A stretch of DNA of 64,000 bases from NCBI GenBank assembly GCA_947177775.1, contig CAMWVS010000005.1, positions 1-64,000 on the forward strand, in the 5' to 3' direction. The notes below the pieces were generated by a model that searched no databases, was not told the origin of the DNA, and worked only from the letters and a program-made list of their open reading frames with translations. Below, one piece after another: positions 17,352 to 24,898 of the stretch; positions within the stretch are counted from its first letter, which is position 1; every line of letters starts with the position of its first letter. Position numbers and translations under genes: made by a program. This DNA is from an uncultured Prevotella sp. Lineage in GTDB: Bacteria; Bacteroidota; Bacteroidia; Bacteroidales; Bacteroidaceae.

Positions 17352-18635
17352 ATGAAAACAGACATGACATGGGCAATGATCCTTACGGCTATCGCTACCA
17401 TGCCGATACAAACAACATCAGCACAAACGGCGGACGAACAGATCTGCTGCCACATAAACGGACTGGTCGTTGACGACCCTGCCTGCAATCGCATGTTGCT
17501 AACCGTCTATAACACCGATTTGCGCATAGGCTCGTACGACACTATTCCCGTTGGCAAGGACGGACGGTTCACATACGACCTTAGGACGACAGGAAACAAT
17601 GTCTACGAGCTTATCGCCGAGAATGATTATAAAAAGGGGAATTGGCAAAATATATATTTCTTTGCCGAAAATGACACAGTCAATATAAAGCGATATGCCA
17701 ACGACACCAACCGCAGGGCTGAAATAACGACAGCCGGACCACTGAACTGCGAGATGCTACGCTTGAAAAAACTGGAGTGGGACATGTTTTTCAATGAACC
17801 AGACCAGAAAAATGAAAAGATAAGAAAGAGTGGTGAACGCATAACTCTTGAAATGCAAAAACTAAAAGATTTGATTAATGAGACTAAGACTGACAATGAA
17901 CGCAAGAGCATACAACGTCGGATAGACTCATTGGACATTGTTCTAAAAAAATTAATAATAGAATCCAAGGCTAACGATGAGAAATATAGTCAGGCGATGG
18001 TTAGCTGCTATAAATATCTGCTTGAATATGCCAAAGACAACGTTACACCTGTCGGCCTATTAAATCTTCATCAAGTAGCACTAATGTCAAAGCGTATGGA
18101 CGCCAACACCGCCGACCGCACGGAAGCCATATACGACAGCCTCTATGCCGGAAAATTCGGCGACAACATCGTCAGCAGGTATATGCGCAACTGGATTGCC
18201 GGACGCAAAATAAAGCCAGGCGGCCGGTTCATTGACTTCACGGCTCCCGACCTCGACGGCCGAAACCACACGCTGTCGGCCGAGATTGCCGGACGCATTG
18301 CACTGATAGACCTGTGGGCATCGTGGTGCGGCCCTTGCCGAAGAAACTCAAAGAGCATGATTCCCATATATGAGGAATACCGCGACCGAGGCTTCACGGT
18401 TGTCGGTGTGGCCCGCGAACGTAGTGCCGAACCGATGCGCAAAGCCATCGACCGCGACGGATACAAGTGGCTCAATCTGCTGGAACTGAACGACAAGGCG
18501 CTGATTTGGGAACAATATGGCGTGCCGAATGGCGGAGGCATGACCGTGCTCGTCGACCGCGATGGAATAATTCTCGCCGTAAATCCAAAGGCAGACGAGG
18601 TAAGAGAGATACTTAATAAAGTATTGAATCAGTAG
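17352..18635 (+). CDS. TlpA-like thiol:disulfide oxidoreductase with DUF4369
   Basis: A 427-residue exported thioredoxin-fold protein. Residues 1-24 form a signal peptide (TTSAQT at the cleavage region). A DUF4369-like beta domain occupies about 30-130 and a charged helical linker, rich in K and E, about 140-240. The thioredoxin/AhpC-TSA domain is at about 285-425 with the redox motif WCGPC (Cys near 326 and 329) and a cis-Pro region near YGVPNGGG. It likely reduces or isomerises disulfides in periplasmic proteins. It follows the secreted protein at 15176 and may be part of its maturation (inference). No terminator hairpin is seen after the stop, where a pseudogene lies on the opposite strand. 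Confidence 0.85.
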   Translation: MKTDMTWAMILTAIATMPIQTTSAQTADEQICCHINGLVVDDPACNRMLLTVYNTDLRIGSYDTIPVGKDGRFTYDLRTTGNNVYELIAENDYKKGNWQNIYFFAENDTVNIKRYANDTNRRAEITTAGPLNCEMLRLKKLEWDMFFNEPDQKNEKIRKSGERITLEMQKLKDLINETKTDNERKSIQRRIDSLDIVLKKLIIESKANDEKYSQAMVSCYKYLLEYAKDNVTPVGLLNLHQVALMSKRMDANTADRTEAIYDSLYAGKFGDNIVSRYMRNWIAGRKIKPGGRFIDFTAPDLDGRNHTLSAEIAGRIALIDLWASWCGPCRRNSKSMIPIYEEYRDRGFTVVGVARERSAEPMRKAIDRDGYKWLNLLELNDKALIWEQYGVPNGGGMTVLVDRDGIILAVNPKADEVREILNKVLNQ

Positions 18636-18651
18636 GCTGTACTTAACAAAG

Positions 18652-18872
18652 TTACTCTCCTTCATAGGGCCCTCGGTCAGGTGAAAGTTCGGTCACAATC
18701 TGGTTGTAGGTATTTCTTCCCATAATGATCGTATCCCCACTACTAAAAAAATGGTGTAAAGGTATCTTCCACCTCTACTTTTCATCTTGTCCACTTATCC
18801 AGTCAATAACACCTTTGTCATCAGCAATATAACCATCCAAACTGACGGCAATATGGTGTCTACTTTTCTCAT
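18652..18872 (-). pseudogene. Decayed dihydrofolate-reductase-like (RibD C-terminal family) gene
   Basis: Reading the minus strand from an ATG at 18872 (MRK) and changing frame gives HHIAVSLDGYIADDKGVIDW then ISGQDEK and a stop (18775-18777). A second frame gives FFSSGDTIIMGRNTYNQIV then TELSPDRGPYEGE and a stop (18652-18654). These are the ordered N-terminal motifs of the DHFR-like RibD_C family (SLDGYIA, DTxIMGRxTYxQ, PYEG). At least two frame changes are needed, and the C-terminal half of a normal protein of about 175 residues is missing. It begins 17 bases after the GNAT stop codon and was probably its operon partner. Not functional as it stands. Confidence 0.75.
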
Positions 18873-18889
18873 AGTTTGTATCGTCATTG

Positions 18890-19735
18890 TTAAAGTGACG
18901 ATATCATTTCAAACTGCTTGCTTGCCAAGGGAATATTCTTGCTTTGAAGAAAAACAGGCATGGTTGGACTGCCGGAATTGATGTTTAATATTTTAACAAA
19001 GTCTGTTTTCATCCCGGTTATGGCTTCTTGCAATAAGCGGGAAGCTATTCTTTTCCGTCTGTATTCGCTTAGAACGGCTATTTGAGTCAAATCACCTGTA
19101 TATATGTCAAACACACAATAGCCAACCATCTTCCCGTTCAAGAAAGCCCCAAGGCACATCAGCTCGGATATTCCTCTTTCAATGGACTCAAAATTGTTTT
19201 GCCACGAAGGACTAAAGTCGCAATAATATTGTGCCTTTCTAATGGAATTTGTATCGACCTGCTCTATGATACAGTCTGTGTTTACTTTTCGAATGTCAAT
19301 ATGCTCAATCGTTTGTCTGAAACATTCAAATTCCCGTGTTACCTTAAAATTCATCCGACGATAAACGCCGATTGCTTTTTGATTGTTCTGCAGGACTTCC
19401 AGCAGGTATTGACTAATACCCGATTCCTTGAGAAAAGGGAGGGAATGATTAAAGATTTTCCCAGCTATACTCTGCCCTCTATATTGCTTTACCGTTCCAG
19501 TCCCTATGTCATAGGCGGTAGGAACACCATTGAATGTTCCTGTTCCGTTCAAGGTGAATGCTACAATTTCGCCATTATCAAAGGCGGCAAATGATAATCG
19601 TGGATTATATCCGCGCCGTTTGAGCATGGAGCGCACTTCTTCTTTCTCAAAATGTATTTCGTAATCGGCAAAAGCTTTTTCAAAGCCGTGAAAAAGTTCT
19701 TCAAAATCGATATTTTCTAAATTCCTTATTTCCAT
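18890..19735 (-). CDS. GNAT-family N-acetyltransferase (two GNAT-like halves)
   Basis: A 281-residue protein. The N-terminal half (about 1-150) carries a GNAT fold with the acetyl-CoA loop region VKQYRGQSIAGKIFNHS (residues about 80-96) and LLEVLQNNQKAIGVYRRMNF, the usual Asn-x-x-Ala-x-x-x-Tyr helix. The C-terminal half (about 180-280) has a second, weaker GNAT-like segment: MVGYCVFDIYTGDLTQIAVLSEYRRKRIASRLLQ contains a Q/R-x-x-G/A-type pyrophosphate loop (RRKRIA). The substrate is unknown; small molecules or antibiotics are possible. The gene and its decayed DHFR-like partner are more AT-rich than the genes around them, a mild sign of transfer. The start follows a short AT-rich leader. Confidence 0.8.
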   Translation of the reverse strand: MEIRNLENIDFEELFHGFEKAFADYEIHFEKEEVRSMLKRRGYNPRLSFAAFDNGEIVAFTLNGTGTFNGVPTAYDIGTGTVKQYRGQSIAGKIFNHSLPFLKESGISQYLLEVLQNNQKAIGVYRRMNFKVTREFECFRQTIEHIDIRKVNTDCIIEQVDTNSIRKAQYYCDFSPSWQNNFESIERGISELMCLGAFLNGKMVGYCVFDIYTGDLTQIAVLSEYRRKRIASRLLQEAITGMKTDFVKILNINSGSPTMPVFLQSKNIPLASKQFEMISSL

Positions 19736-19766
19736 TCTGGCCTGATTTCAAAGTTTAATATGATAT

Positions 19767-19791
19767 ATCCTTGTGACTTTGCCACAAGGAT
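19767..19791. repeat. Small perfect hairpin upstream of the GNAT gene
   Basis: ATCCTTGTG (19767-19775) and CACAAGGAT (19783-19791) form a perfect 9-base stem with a 7-base loop, 31 bases upstream of the GNAT start on the minus strand. It could end the nadE transcript, act in the GNAT leader, or be an operator. No T-tract follows it on the minus strand. Confidence 0.4.
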
Positions 19792-19838
19792 GATAGCAGT
19801 TTCTTATACATCGAAAACGAACTTTCACATTAGATTAA

Positions 19839-19873
19839 TGCACACTGTAGCGAAAATACTCCTACAGTGTGCA
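19839..19873 (-). terminator. Hairpin downstream of nadE, possible terminator
   Basis: TGCACACTGTAG (19839-19850) and CTACAGTGTGCA (19862-19873) form a perfect 12-base stem with an 11-base loop, about 40 bases after the nadE stop. There is no run of T after it, so termination is inferred from position and stem strength only. A second small inverted pair, GTTTAG/CTAAAC, lies between it and nadE. Confidence 0.5.
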
Positions 19874-19913
19874 TGCGTTTAGGCGGCTAAACCGCACGAT
19901 TGATTCCGGCATT

Positions 19914-21854
19914 TCACAGCCCATCACACTCCTTCAGCCATATTGCACTTGACGCATCGCTCGGCATTCGCCAGTCGCCACGCGGACTGAGGCTTACGCT
20001 TCCCACCTTGGGACCGTCCGGCAGGCATGAACGTTTGAACTGCTGATTGAAGAAACGGCGGCAAAAGACGGTCAGCCAATGCTTGATGGTCTCGTCGTCA
20101 TAGTGTCCGGCTTCCGGATGAGTTCCGTCAAAGGCGTGGCGGGCCATCATGAATATCTTGGCCGGGCGAAAACCGAAACGCAGGAAGTAGTAGAGGAAGA
20201 AATCATGAAGCTCATACGGACCGACGAGATCCTCCGTCTTCTGACTTATATTGCCCTGCTCGTCGGCTGGAATCAGTTCCGGACTGATCGGAGTGTCAAT
20301 GATGTCCAACAGAGTGGCGCGCGACTTTTCGTCAACACCACTGTTCGCCACATAACGCACAAGATAGCGGATGAGGGTTTTGGGAACACCTCCGTTAACA
20401 CCATACATGGACATGTGGTCTCCGTTGTATGTCGCCCAACCGAGAGCCAACTCACTCAAGTCACCTGTTCCGATGACCAGTGCACCCAACTCATTCGACA
20501 GGTCCATGAGAATCTGTGTGCGTTCGCGGGCCTGACTGTTCTCGTATGTCACGTCATGGACAGAAATATCGTGGCCGATGTCATCAAAATGCTGCACGAC
20601 GCTCTTCGAGATATTTATCTCACGGGAGGTCACTCCAAGTGACGTCATCAGGCTGACTGCATTGTCATGGGTACGGTCGGTCGTACCGAAACCGGGCATT
20701 GTCACACCTATGATACCCCGGCGGTCCAGCTGCATACGGTCGAAAGCACGCACGCAGACCAACAGAGCCAGCGTCGAGTCGAGACCGCCGCTGATTCCGA
20801 TGACCACCCTCGTGCTGCAGGTATGGGTGAGGCGCTTGATGAGACCGGCGGTCTGGATGTTCAGTATCTCCTCACAACTGTCTTTCATGTCGGCATCAGA
20901 GGGAATGAACGGCCACGGTGATATCTGACGTGTCAGACGGAAGTCACGCTGTTCTACCGGACAAGTGTCTATCTGACGGGCGACGGCATGGCGCTGTGCG
21001 TTGATATAGGTCGTGTTTGTGCGACGTTCGGCACGCAGCCGCTCAACGTCTATCTGGCATATCTGCATCTGCGACGTCAGCGAGAAACGTTCGCCCTCGC
21101 AAAGCAGATGGCCGTTCTCAAATATCATGGCATTGCCTCCATAGACAACATCCTGAGTACTCTCACCGAATCCGCTTCCAGAATAGACATAGCCGCTCAT
21201 TGTCCGTGCACTCTGCTGGGCAAGAAGAGAACGAAGGTAGGCATGCTTGCCTATCAGTTCGTTACTGGCGGAAAGGTTGAAAATTATGTCGGCACCGGCC
21301 AATGCAAGGTTATTGCTTGGCGGTATCGGGGCCCACACGTCCTCACAGATTTCCACTCCAAACCTGACTCCATCCATTGTAGAGAATATCTTCGGCTCGG
21401 ACGAGACTGTCACTGGACTGCCGGCAAGATATATTTCCGTGGGGCGCAGATCCTGAGCGGAAGCGAACCATCGCTTCTCATAGAACTCATTGTAATTGGG
21501 AAGATAGGTCTTAGGGATGATTCCGAGCACCGTTCCGTGCTGAATGACGGCGGCACAGTTGAGCAATATGCCGTTGACAGACACGGGCAGGCCGACAATG
21601 GATATGATGTCAAGCATGCGGGTGAAGTCCAACAACTGGAGCAAGGCCTCCTCTGCCTTGTCCAGCAGAAGTTGCTCGCGGAACAGGTCCTGACAGGAAT
21701 ACCCCGTTATGGAAAGCTCCGGAAAACAGATTATCTCTACGCCACGCCCCTCCGCCTGAGCTATCAGGTTTTCTATCTCACGCAAATTGTAGTCAGTGTC
21801 GGCGACCTTGACAGCCGGGACGGTGGCCGCAACCGATATAAAGCCGTATTTCAT
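19914..21854 (-). CDS. nadE: Glutamine-hydrolysing NAD+ synthase
   Basis: This 646-residue enzyme makes NAD+ from nicotinic acid adenine dinucleotide, ATP and glutamine, the last step of NAD synthesis. The N-terminal nitrilase-type glutaminase (about 1-290) has its Glu-Lys-Cys triad in CFPELSITGYSCQDLF, IPKTYLPNYNEFYEKRWF and FGVEICEDVWAP. The C-terminal synthetase domain (about 325-640) has the P-loop GISGGLDSTLALLV. The length matches the long bacterial two-domain form. It is the last of a tight minus-strand run (moxR to nadE), starting 10 bases after the DUF2027 stop. A perfect hairpin lies downstream at 19839-19873. Confidence 0.95.
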   Translation of the reverse strand: MKYGFISVAATVPAVKVADTDYNLREIENLIAQAEGRGVEIICFPELSITGYSCQDLFREQLLLDKAEEALLQLLDFTRMLDIISIVGLPVSVNGILLNCAAVIQHGTVLGIIPKTYLPNYNEFYEKRWFASAQDLRPTEIYLAGSPVTVSSEPKIFSTMDGVRFGVEICEDVWAPIPPSNNLALAGADIIFNLSASNELIGKHAYLRSLLAQQSARTMSGYVYSGSGFGESTQDVVYGGNAMIFENGHLLCEGERFSLTSQMQICQIDVERLRAERRTNTTYINAQRHAVARQIDTCPVEQRDFRLTRQISPWPFIPSDADMKDSCEEILNIQTAGLIKRLTHTCSTRVVIGISGGLDSTLALLVCVRAFDRMQLDRRGIIGVTMPGFGTTDRTHDNAVSLMTSLGVTSREINISKSVVQHFDDIGHDISVHDVTYENSQARERTQILMDLSNELGALVIGTGDLSELALGWATYNGDHMSMYGVNGGVPKTLIRYLVRYVANSGVDEKSRATLLDIIDTPISPELIPADEQGNISQKTEDLVGPYELHDFFLYYFLRFGFRPAKIFMMARHAFDGTHPEAGHYDDETIKHWLTVFCRRFFNQQFKRSCLPDGPKVGSVSLSPRGDWRMPSDASSAIWLKECDGL

Positions 21855-21864
21855 AAGGTGTGAT

Positions 21865-22944
21865 TTACTTTATAGTGACCTGTGTGGCTCCATAGCCGTA
21901 CTCCTGGAAGGAAGCATCCTGATAGGTATAGCGCTTATAACGATAGCGCAACTCATTGATGATGGCGGCGCGGAGCACGCCCTCACCTTTTCCATGGATG
22001 AAGACGACCTTGCGGCCTTTCTCCTTCTCATGTTCTTTGAGCGTCTTACGGAAAGTCTCCATCTGATAGTTGAGAATGTCGGCAGACGACATGCCCGTCA
22101 TGCTGTCCAACAGTTCGGCTGCATGGAGGTCGATAACAACAGGAGCATTCTTGTCAGCAGACTTCGCCGGAATGTTATGGTCTGCGGCCGGACGGCTGTC
22201 CGCACTAATCTTTCCAAGCATTTCTTTCTTGAGTTTGTCCGGATCTACCACGAGCGGACGGACGGCACGGTCCTTCTCTACAATGGGATAGATAAGGGCA
22301 GGTTGCTCGAAGAAATCGTTTTCACGGAAGGTATGGAGTTTGTAGAACTTGACCGTGTCAATGCGTATCTGAGCGTCAACAGCCGGCTTAAGCAGGAATG
22401 GACGCTCACGCTTGTAGGCCATGACCTGAAGACAGACGCGCTCCATCGAATTGAGCTGGTCACGCCCGAACTCCTCGATGAAGAGTTTTGTGTTCGGTTC
22501 AACCTCGCCCGTTGAGCGCAGCTGCCAGCTCGCACCCTCCGCAACCATATAGCAGTAGCGCATATAGTAGTTACTGTCGTTGACGAAATATGTCTCAAAG
22601 CGGGTCGAGGTGATTTCTTTCATGTCCATCGGGACAAAAGCCAGATAAGCGCTCAACGAATCGCCGCCTCGGCGCTCCTCTACCGGAGCCTTGAACGTTA
22701 CGGGGCGGTCGGCCGGATCGTAATCCTCATCCTCGTCAATCGGTTTGGCAGTAGACGCCTTCTTGTTCTCTATGATACGTGAAGTGCTGTAATCGTCATC
22801 ATTGGTCACAACGACATCGGTAACCGGCGTCGGTATCTGGAAACCGTCGGCATCTTCGACGAGGACAATGTCCTTGCCCTGAAATCCGGCAACGACACCG
22901 CCACCTGTCTCACTCAAAAAGCGAACTTTATCTCCTATTTTCAT
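21865..22944 (-). CDS. DUF2027 protein with C-terminal Smr domain
   Basis: A 359-residue Bacteroidetes protein. It opens with a KOW/MutS2-like beta segment (KIGDKVRFLSETGGGVVAGF), then the DUF2027 core (about 80-235) and an acidic linker. A C-terminal Smr domain occupies about 270-359 with HGKGEGVLRAAI, the HGxGxGxLR Smr motif. The usual first motif LDLHG reads IDLHA here (about residue 268). Smr domains of MutS2 relatives nick or bind branched DNA or act on stalled ribosomes; which applies here is not known. No signal peptide is seen. It lies 3 bases after queA and 10 before nadE, so it is co-transcribed. Confidence 0.85.
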   Translation of the reverse strand: MKIGDKVRFLSETGGGVVAGFQGKDIVLVEDADGFQIPTPVTDVVVTNDDDYSTSRIIENKKASTAKPIDEDEDYDPADRPVTFKAPVEERRGGDSLSAYLAFVPMDMKEITSTRFETYFVNDSNYYMRYCYMVAEGASWQLRSTGEVEPNTKLFIEEFGRDQLNSMERVCLQVMAYKRERPFLLKPAVDAQIRIDTVKFYKLHTFRENDFFEQPALIYPIVEKDRAVRPLVVDPDKLKKEMLGKISADSRPAADHNIPAKSADKNAPVVIDLHAAELLDSMTGMSSADILNYQMETFRKTLKEHEKEKGRKVVFIHGKGEGVLRAAIINELRYRYKRYTYQDASFQEYGYGATQVTIK

Positions 22945-22947
22945 AAA

Positions 22948-24165
22948 TCAAGGTATTAATAATGAACTGTCGCCATAGCTGAGAAATCTGAAATCATGAG
23001 CTAAGGCATAATCGTATATGCGGCGCCAGTCACCACGGACAAAGGCACTGACCAGCAGAAGCAACGTGCTCTGCGGCTGGTGAAAATTGGTGACCAGCAT
23101 TTTTACTATCTTATACTGATAGCCTGGAGCTATCATGATCTGTGTGCTGGAATGAAGCGTATTCACGCCATTACGGTCGAGGAAATCGACGATGGCCTGC
23201 AATGCCTCTACTGGGCTGATTGATGCATCAGCTTCGTATGGTTCCCACTGGGAAACGTGCAACTGCTCTTCCGTCAAGTCAGGATTATGGTGAAGACGAA
23301 GACCCATATAATAAAGGCTCTCCAGCGTTCGAACACTCGTTGTCCCAACTGCGATGGCGCAGGAATCATGACGGATAAGACGTTCGAGGGTTGAACGGTG
23401 GACACTGATATACTCTGTATGCATCTCGTGGTCAACGATGGCATCACACTTGACCGGCTTGAATGTTCCTGCACCGACATGAAGAGTTATCTCGTCCCGC
23501 TCTATGCCGGCCGTGTCAAGTGACGACAGGACACTGTCCGTGAAATGGAGACCGGCCGTAGGGGCGGCAACACTGCCCTTTATCTTCGAATATACAGTCT
23601 GATATGTCTGTTTGTCGCTCTCTTGCGTCTCACGGTTGAGATACGGCGGTATTGGGAGTTCGCCGACGGCATCAAGAATCTCGGCAAAAGAAACATCGGG
23701 ATTGTCCCAGCGGAATTCAATCCTATGGCTGGTCTTTTCCTCACTGATGCGTGCTGCAGTAAGGGTCAGTTGGCGTCCCTTGACATCAAAAGTGCGCGAG
23801 AGAAGCCCTTCCTTCCATTTCTTCAGATTGCCGACGAGACAGAGCCAGGAACACTGTCCGGTGGTCTGAAACATCTGCTCATAATCTGCCGGAGCAACCG
23901 GTTCGAGAAGGAATATCTCTATCAGTGCTCCCGTGGTCTTGCGGAAGTGCATGCGGGCCTGAATAACGCGGGTGTTGTTGAATATCATCAGCGCTCCAGC
24001 AGGAAGATAGCCGGGAAGATTATAGAAAACATCTTCTTCAATCCCGCCGTGGCGGTAGATGAGAAGTTTGGAATGATCGCGAGTCCCGATTGGGAATTTG
24101 GCTATGCGCTCATCGGGCAAGGCATAGTTGTAGTCACTTATATGTATCCGTTTGGTTTCCATCAT
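22948..24165 (-). CDS. queA: S-adenosylmethionine:tRNA ribosyltransferase-isomerase (QueA family)
   Basis: This 405-residue protein has the QueA signatures ISDYNYALPDERIA near the N-terminus, MIFNNTRVIQARM, GSVAAPTAGLHFT (about 210), ITLHVGAGTFKPV (about 230) and FHQPQSTLLLLVSAF (about 370). QueA transfers the ribosyl part of SAM to preQ1 in tRNA to make epoxyqueuosine. At 405 residues it is longer than the typical form of about 350. Bacteroidetes often encode both a canonical and a longer QueA-like protein; this is probably the longer type, so its exact role should be read with some caution. It lies 11 bases after the PAP2 gene in the moxR-nadE run. Confidence 0.88.
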   Translation of the reverse strand: MMETKRIHISDYNYALPDERIAKFPIGTRDHSKLLIYRHGGIEEDVFYNLPGYLPAGALMIFNNTRVIQARMHFRKTTGALIEIFLLEPVAPADYEQMFQTTGQCSWLCLVGNLKKWKEGLLSRTFDVKGRQLTLTAARISEEKTSHRIEFRWDNPDVSFAEILDAVGELPIPPYLNRETQESDKQTYQTVYSKIKGSVAAPTAGLHFTDSVLSSLDTAGIERDEITLHVGAGTFKPVKCDAIVDHEMHTEYISVHRSTLERLIRHDSCAIAVGTTSVRTLESLYYMGLRLHHNPDLTEEQLHVSQWEPYEADASISPVEALQAIVDFLDRNGVNTLHSSTQIMIAPGYQYKIVKMLVTNFHQPQSTLLLLVSAFVRGDWRRIYDYALAHDFRFLSYGDSSLLIP

Positions 24166-24176
24166 TCGTTATAAAC

Positions 24177-24875
24177 TTACGCCAGCATCAGACAGGCGCG
24201 GATAAGTGCATATATAAATGTGAAGAACAGGACATTTATCACCACATCAATATCCGTAAGCTGATATCCTGTTGATGTGTACTGCGAGGATATGAACCGC
24301 ATGCCTGTGGCCATACGGGCATTTATTCTGTAATATATGTAATAGACAACAAGTCCCATCAATCCACCCCAAACGAGGCCGCAAAGGATGTCTCCCGGAT
24401 AGTGGACACCGAGATACATTCGTGTCCAACAGTTAATCAATGACCATAGAATAAGCAAGGAAGACACAATGCCATTGCGTATGAGGAGACTGAAAAAGAC
24501 AGCTATGCTGAAAGTGTTGGCGGCATGAGCGGAGAAGAAACCGTAGCGGCCTCCACGATAACCGTCAACGATGTCAACCAGCTGACCGATTTGGAAATCG
24601 TGCGTGGGCCTGAGACGGGCCACAGTAGGCTTGACAAAGGAATCATCTATCGTGCCGGCAAGCACGACACAAAGCGCCGCACTGGCGACAATCAGCAATA
24701 TCTGCTTCATGTTTTCATTGTTCTTCAGGACAAGATAGAACAAGGATATGTAAAGCGGTATCCATGTGGCGGCCGTCGTAAGAACAGAGGCCAACCCGTC
24801 CAAAAACAGCGAGTCGCTGCCGTTGACGGCAAGAAGCAACTGTTTGTCTAATTGTATCAGTGATTCCAAATCCAT
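24177..24875 (-). CDS. PAP2-family membrane phosphatase
   Basis: A 232-residue integral membrane protein with about five or six transmembrane segments and the three phosphatidic-acid-phosphatase motifs: K-x6-RP in KPTVARLRP (about residue 88), a PSGH-like motif reading FSAHAAN (about 116), and R-x5-H-x3-D in RMYLGVHYPGD (about 152). Family members remove phosphate from lipid phosphates such as undecaprenyl pyrophosphate or lipid A. The substrate here is unknown. The Gly of SGH is replaced by Ala. It lies between batDE and queA, with 23 and 11 bases of spacing. Confidence 0.86.
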   Translation of the reverse strand: MDLESLIQLDKQLLLAVNGSDSLFLDGLASVLTTAATWIPLYISLFYLVLKNNENMKQILLIVASAALCVVLAGTIDDSFVKPTVARLRPTHDFQIGQLVDIVDGYRGGRYGFFSAHAANTFSIAVFFSLLIRNGIVSSLLILWSLINCWTRMYLGVHYPGDILCGLVWGGLMGLVVYYIYYRINARMATGMRFISSQYTSTGYQLTDIDVVINVLFFTFIYALIRACLMLA

Positions 24876-24898
24876 CTTATATAATCTCTAAATCCACC

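Noticed and set aside
19082..19594. 170-residue plus-strand frame over the GNAT gene
   Set aside because: Antisense shadow; the minus strand has clear GNAT motifs.
18890..19735. Named antibiotic acetyltransferase
   Set aside because: GNAT folds are too general; no specific resistance family motif was recognised.
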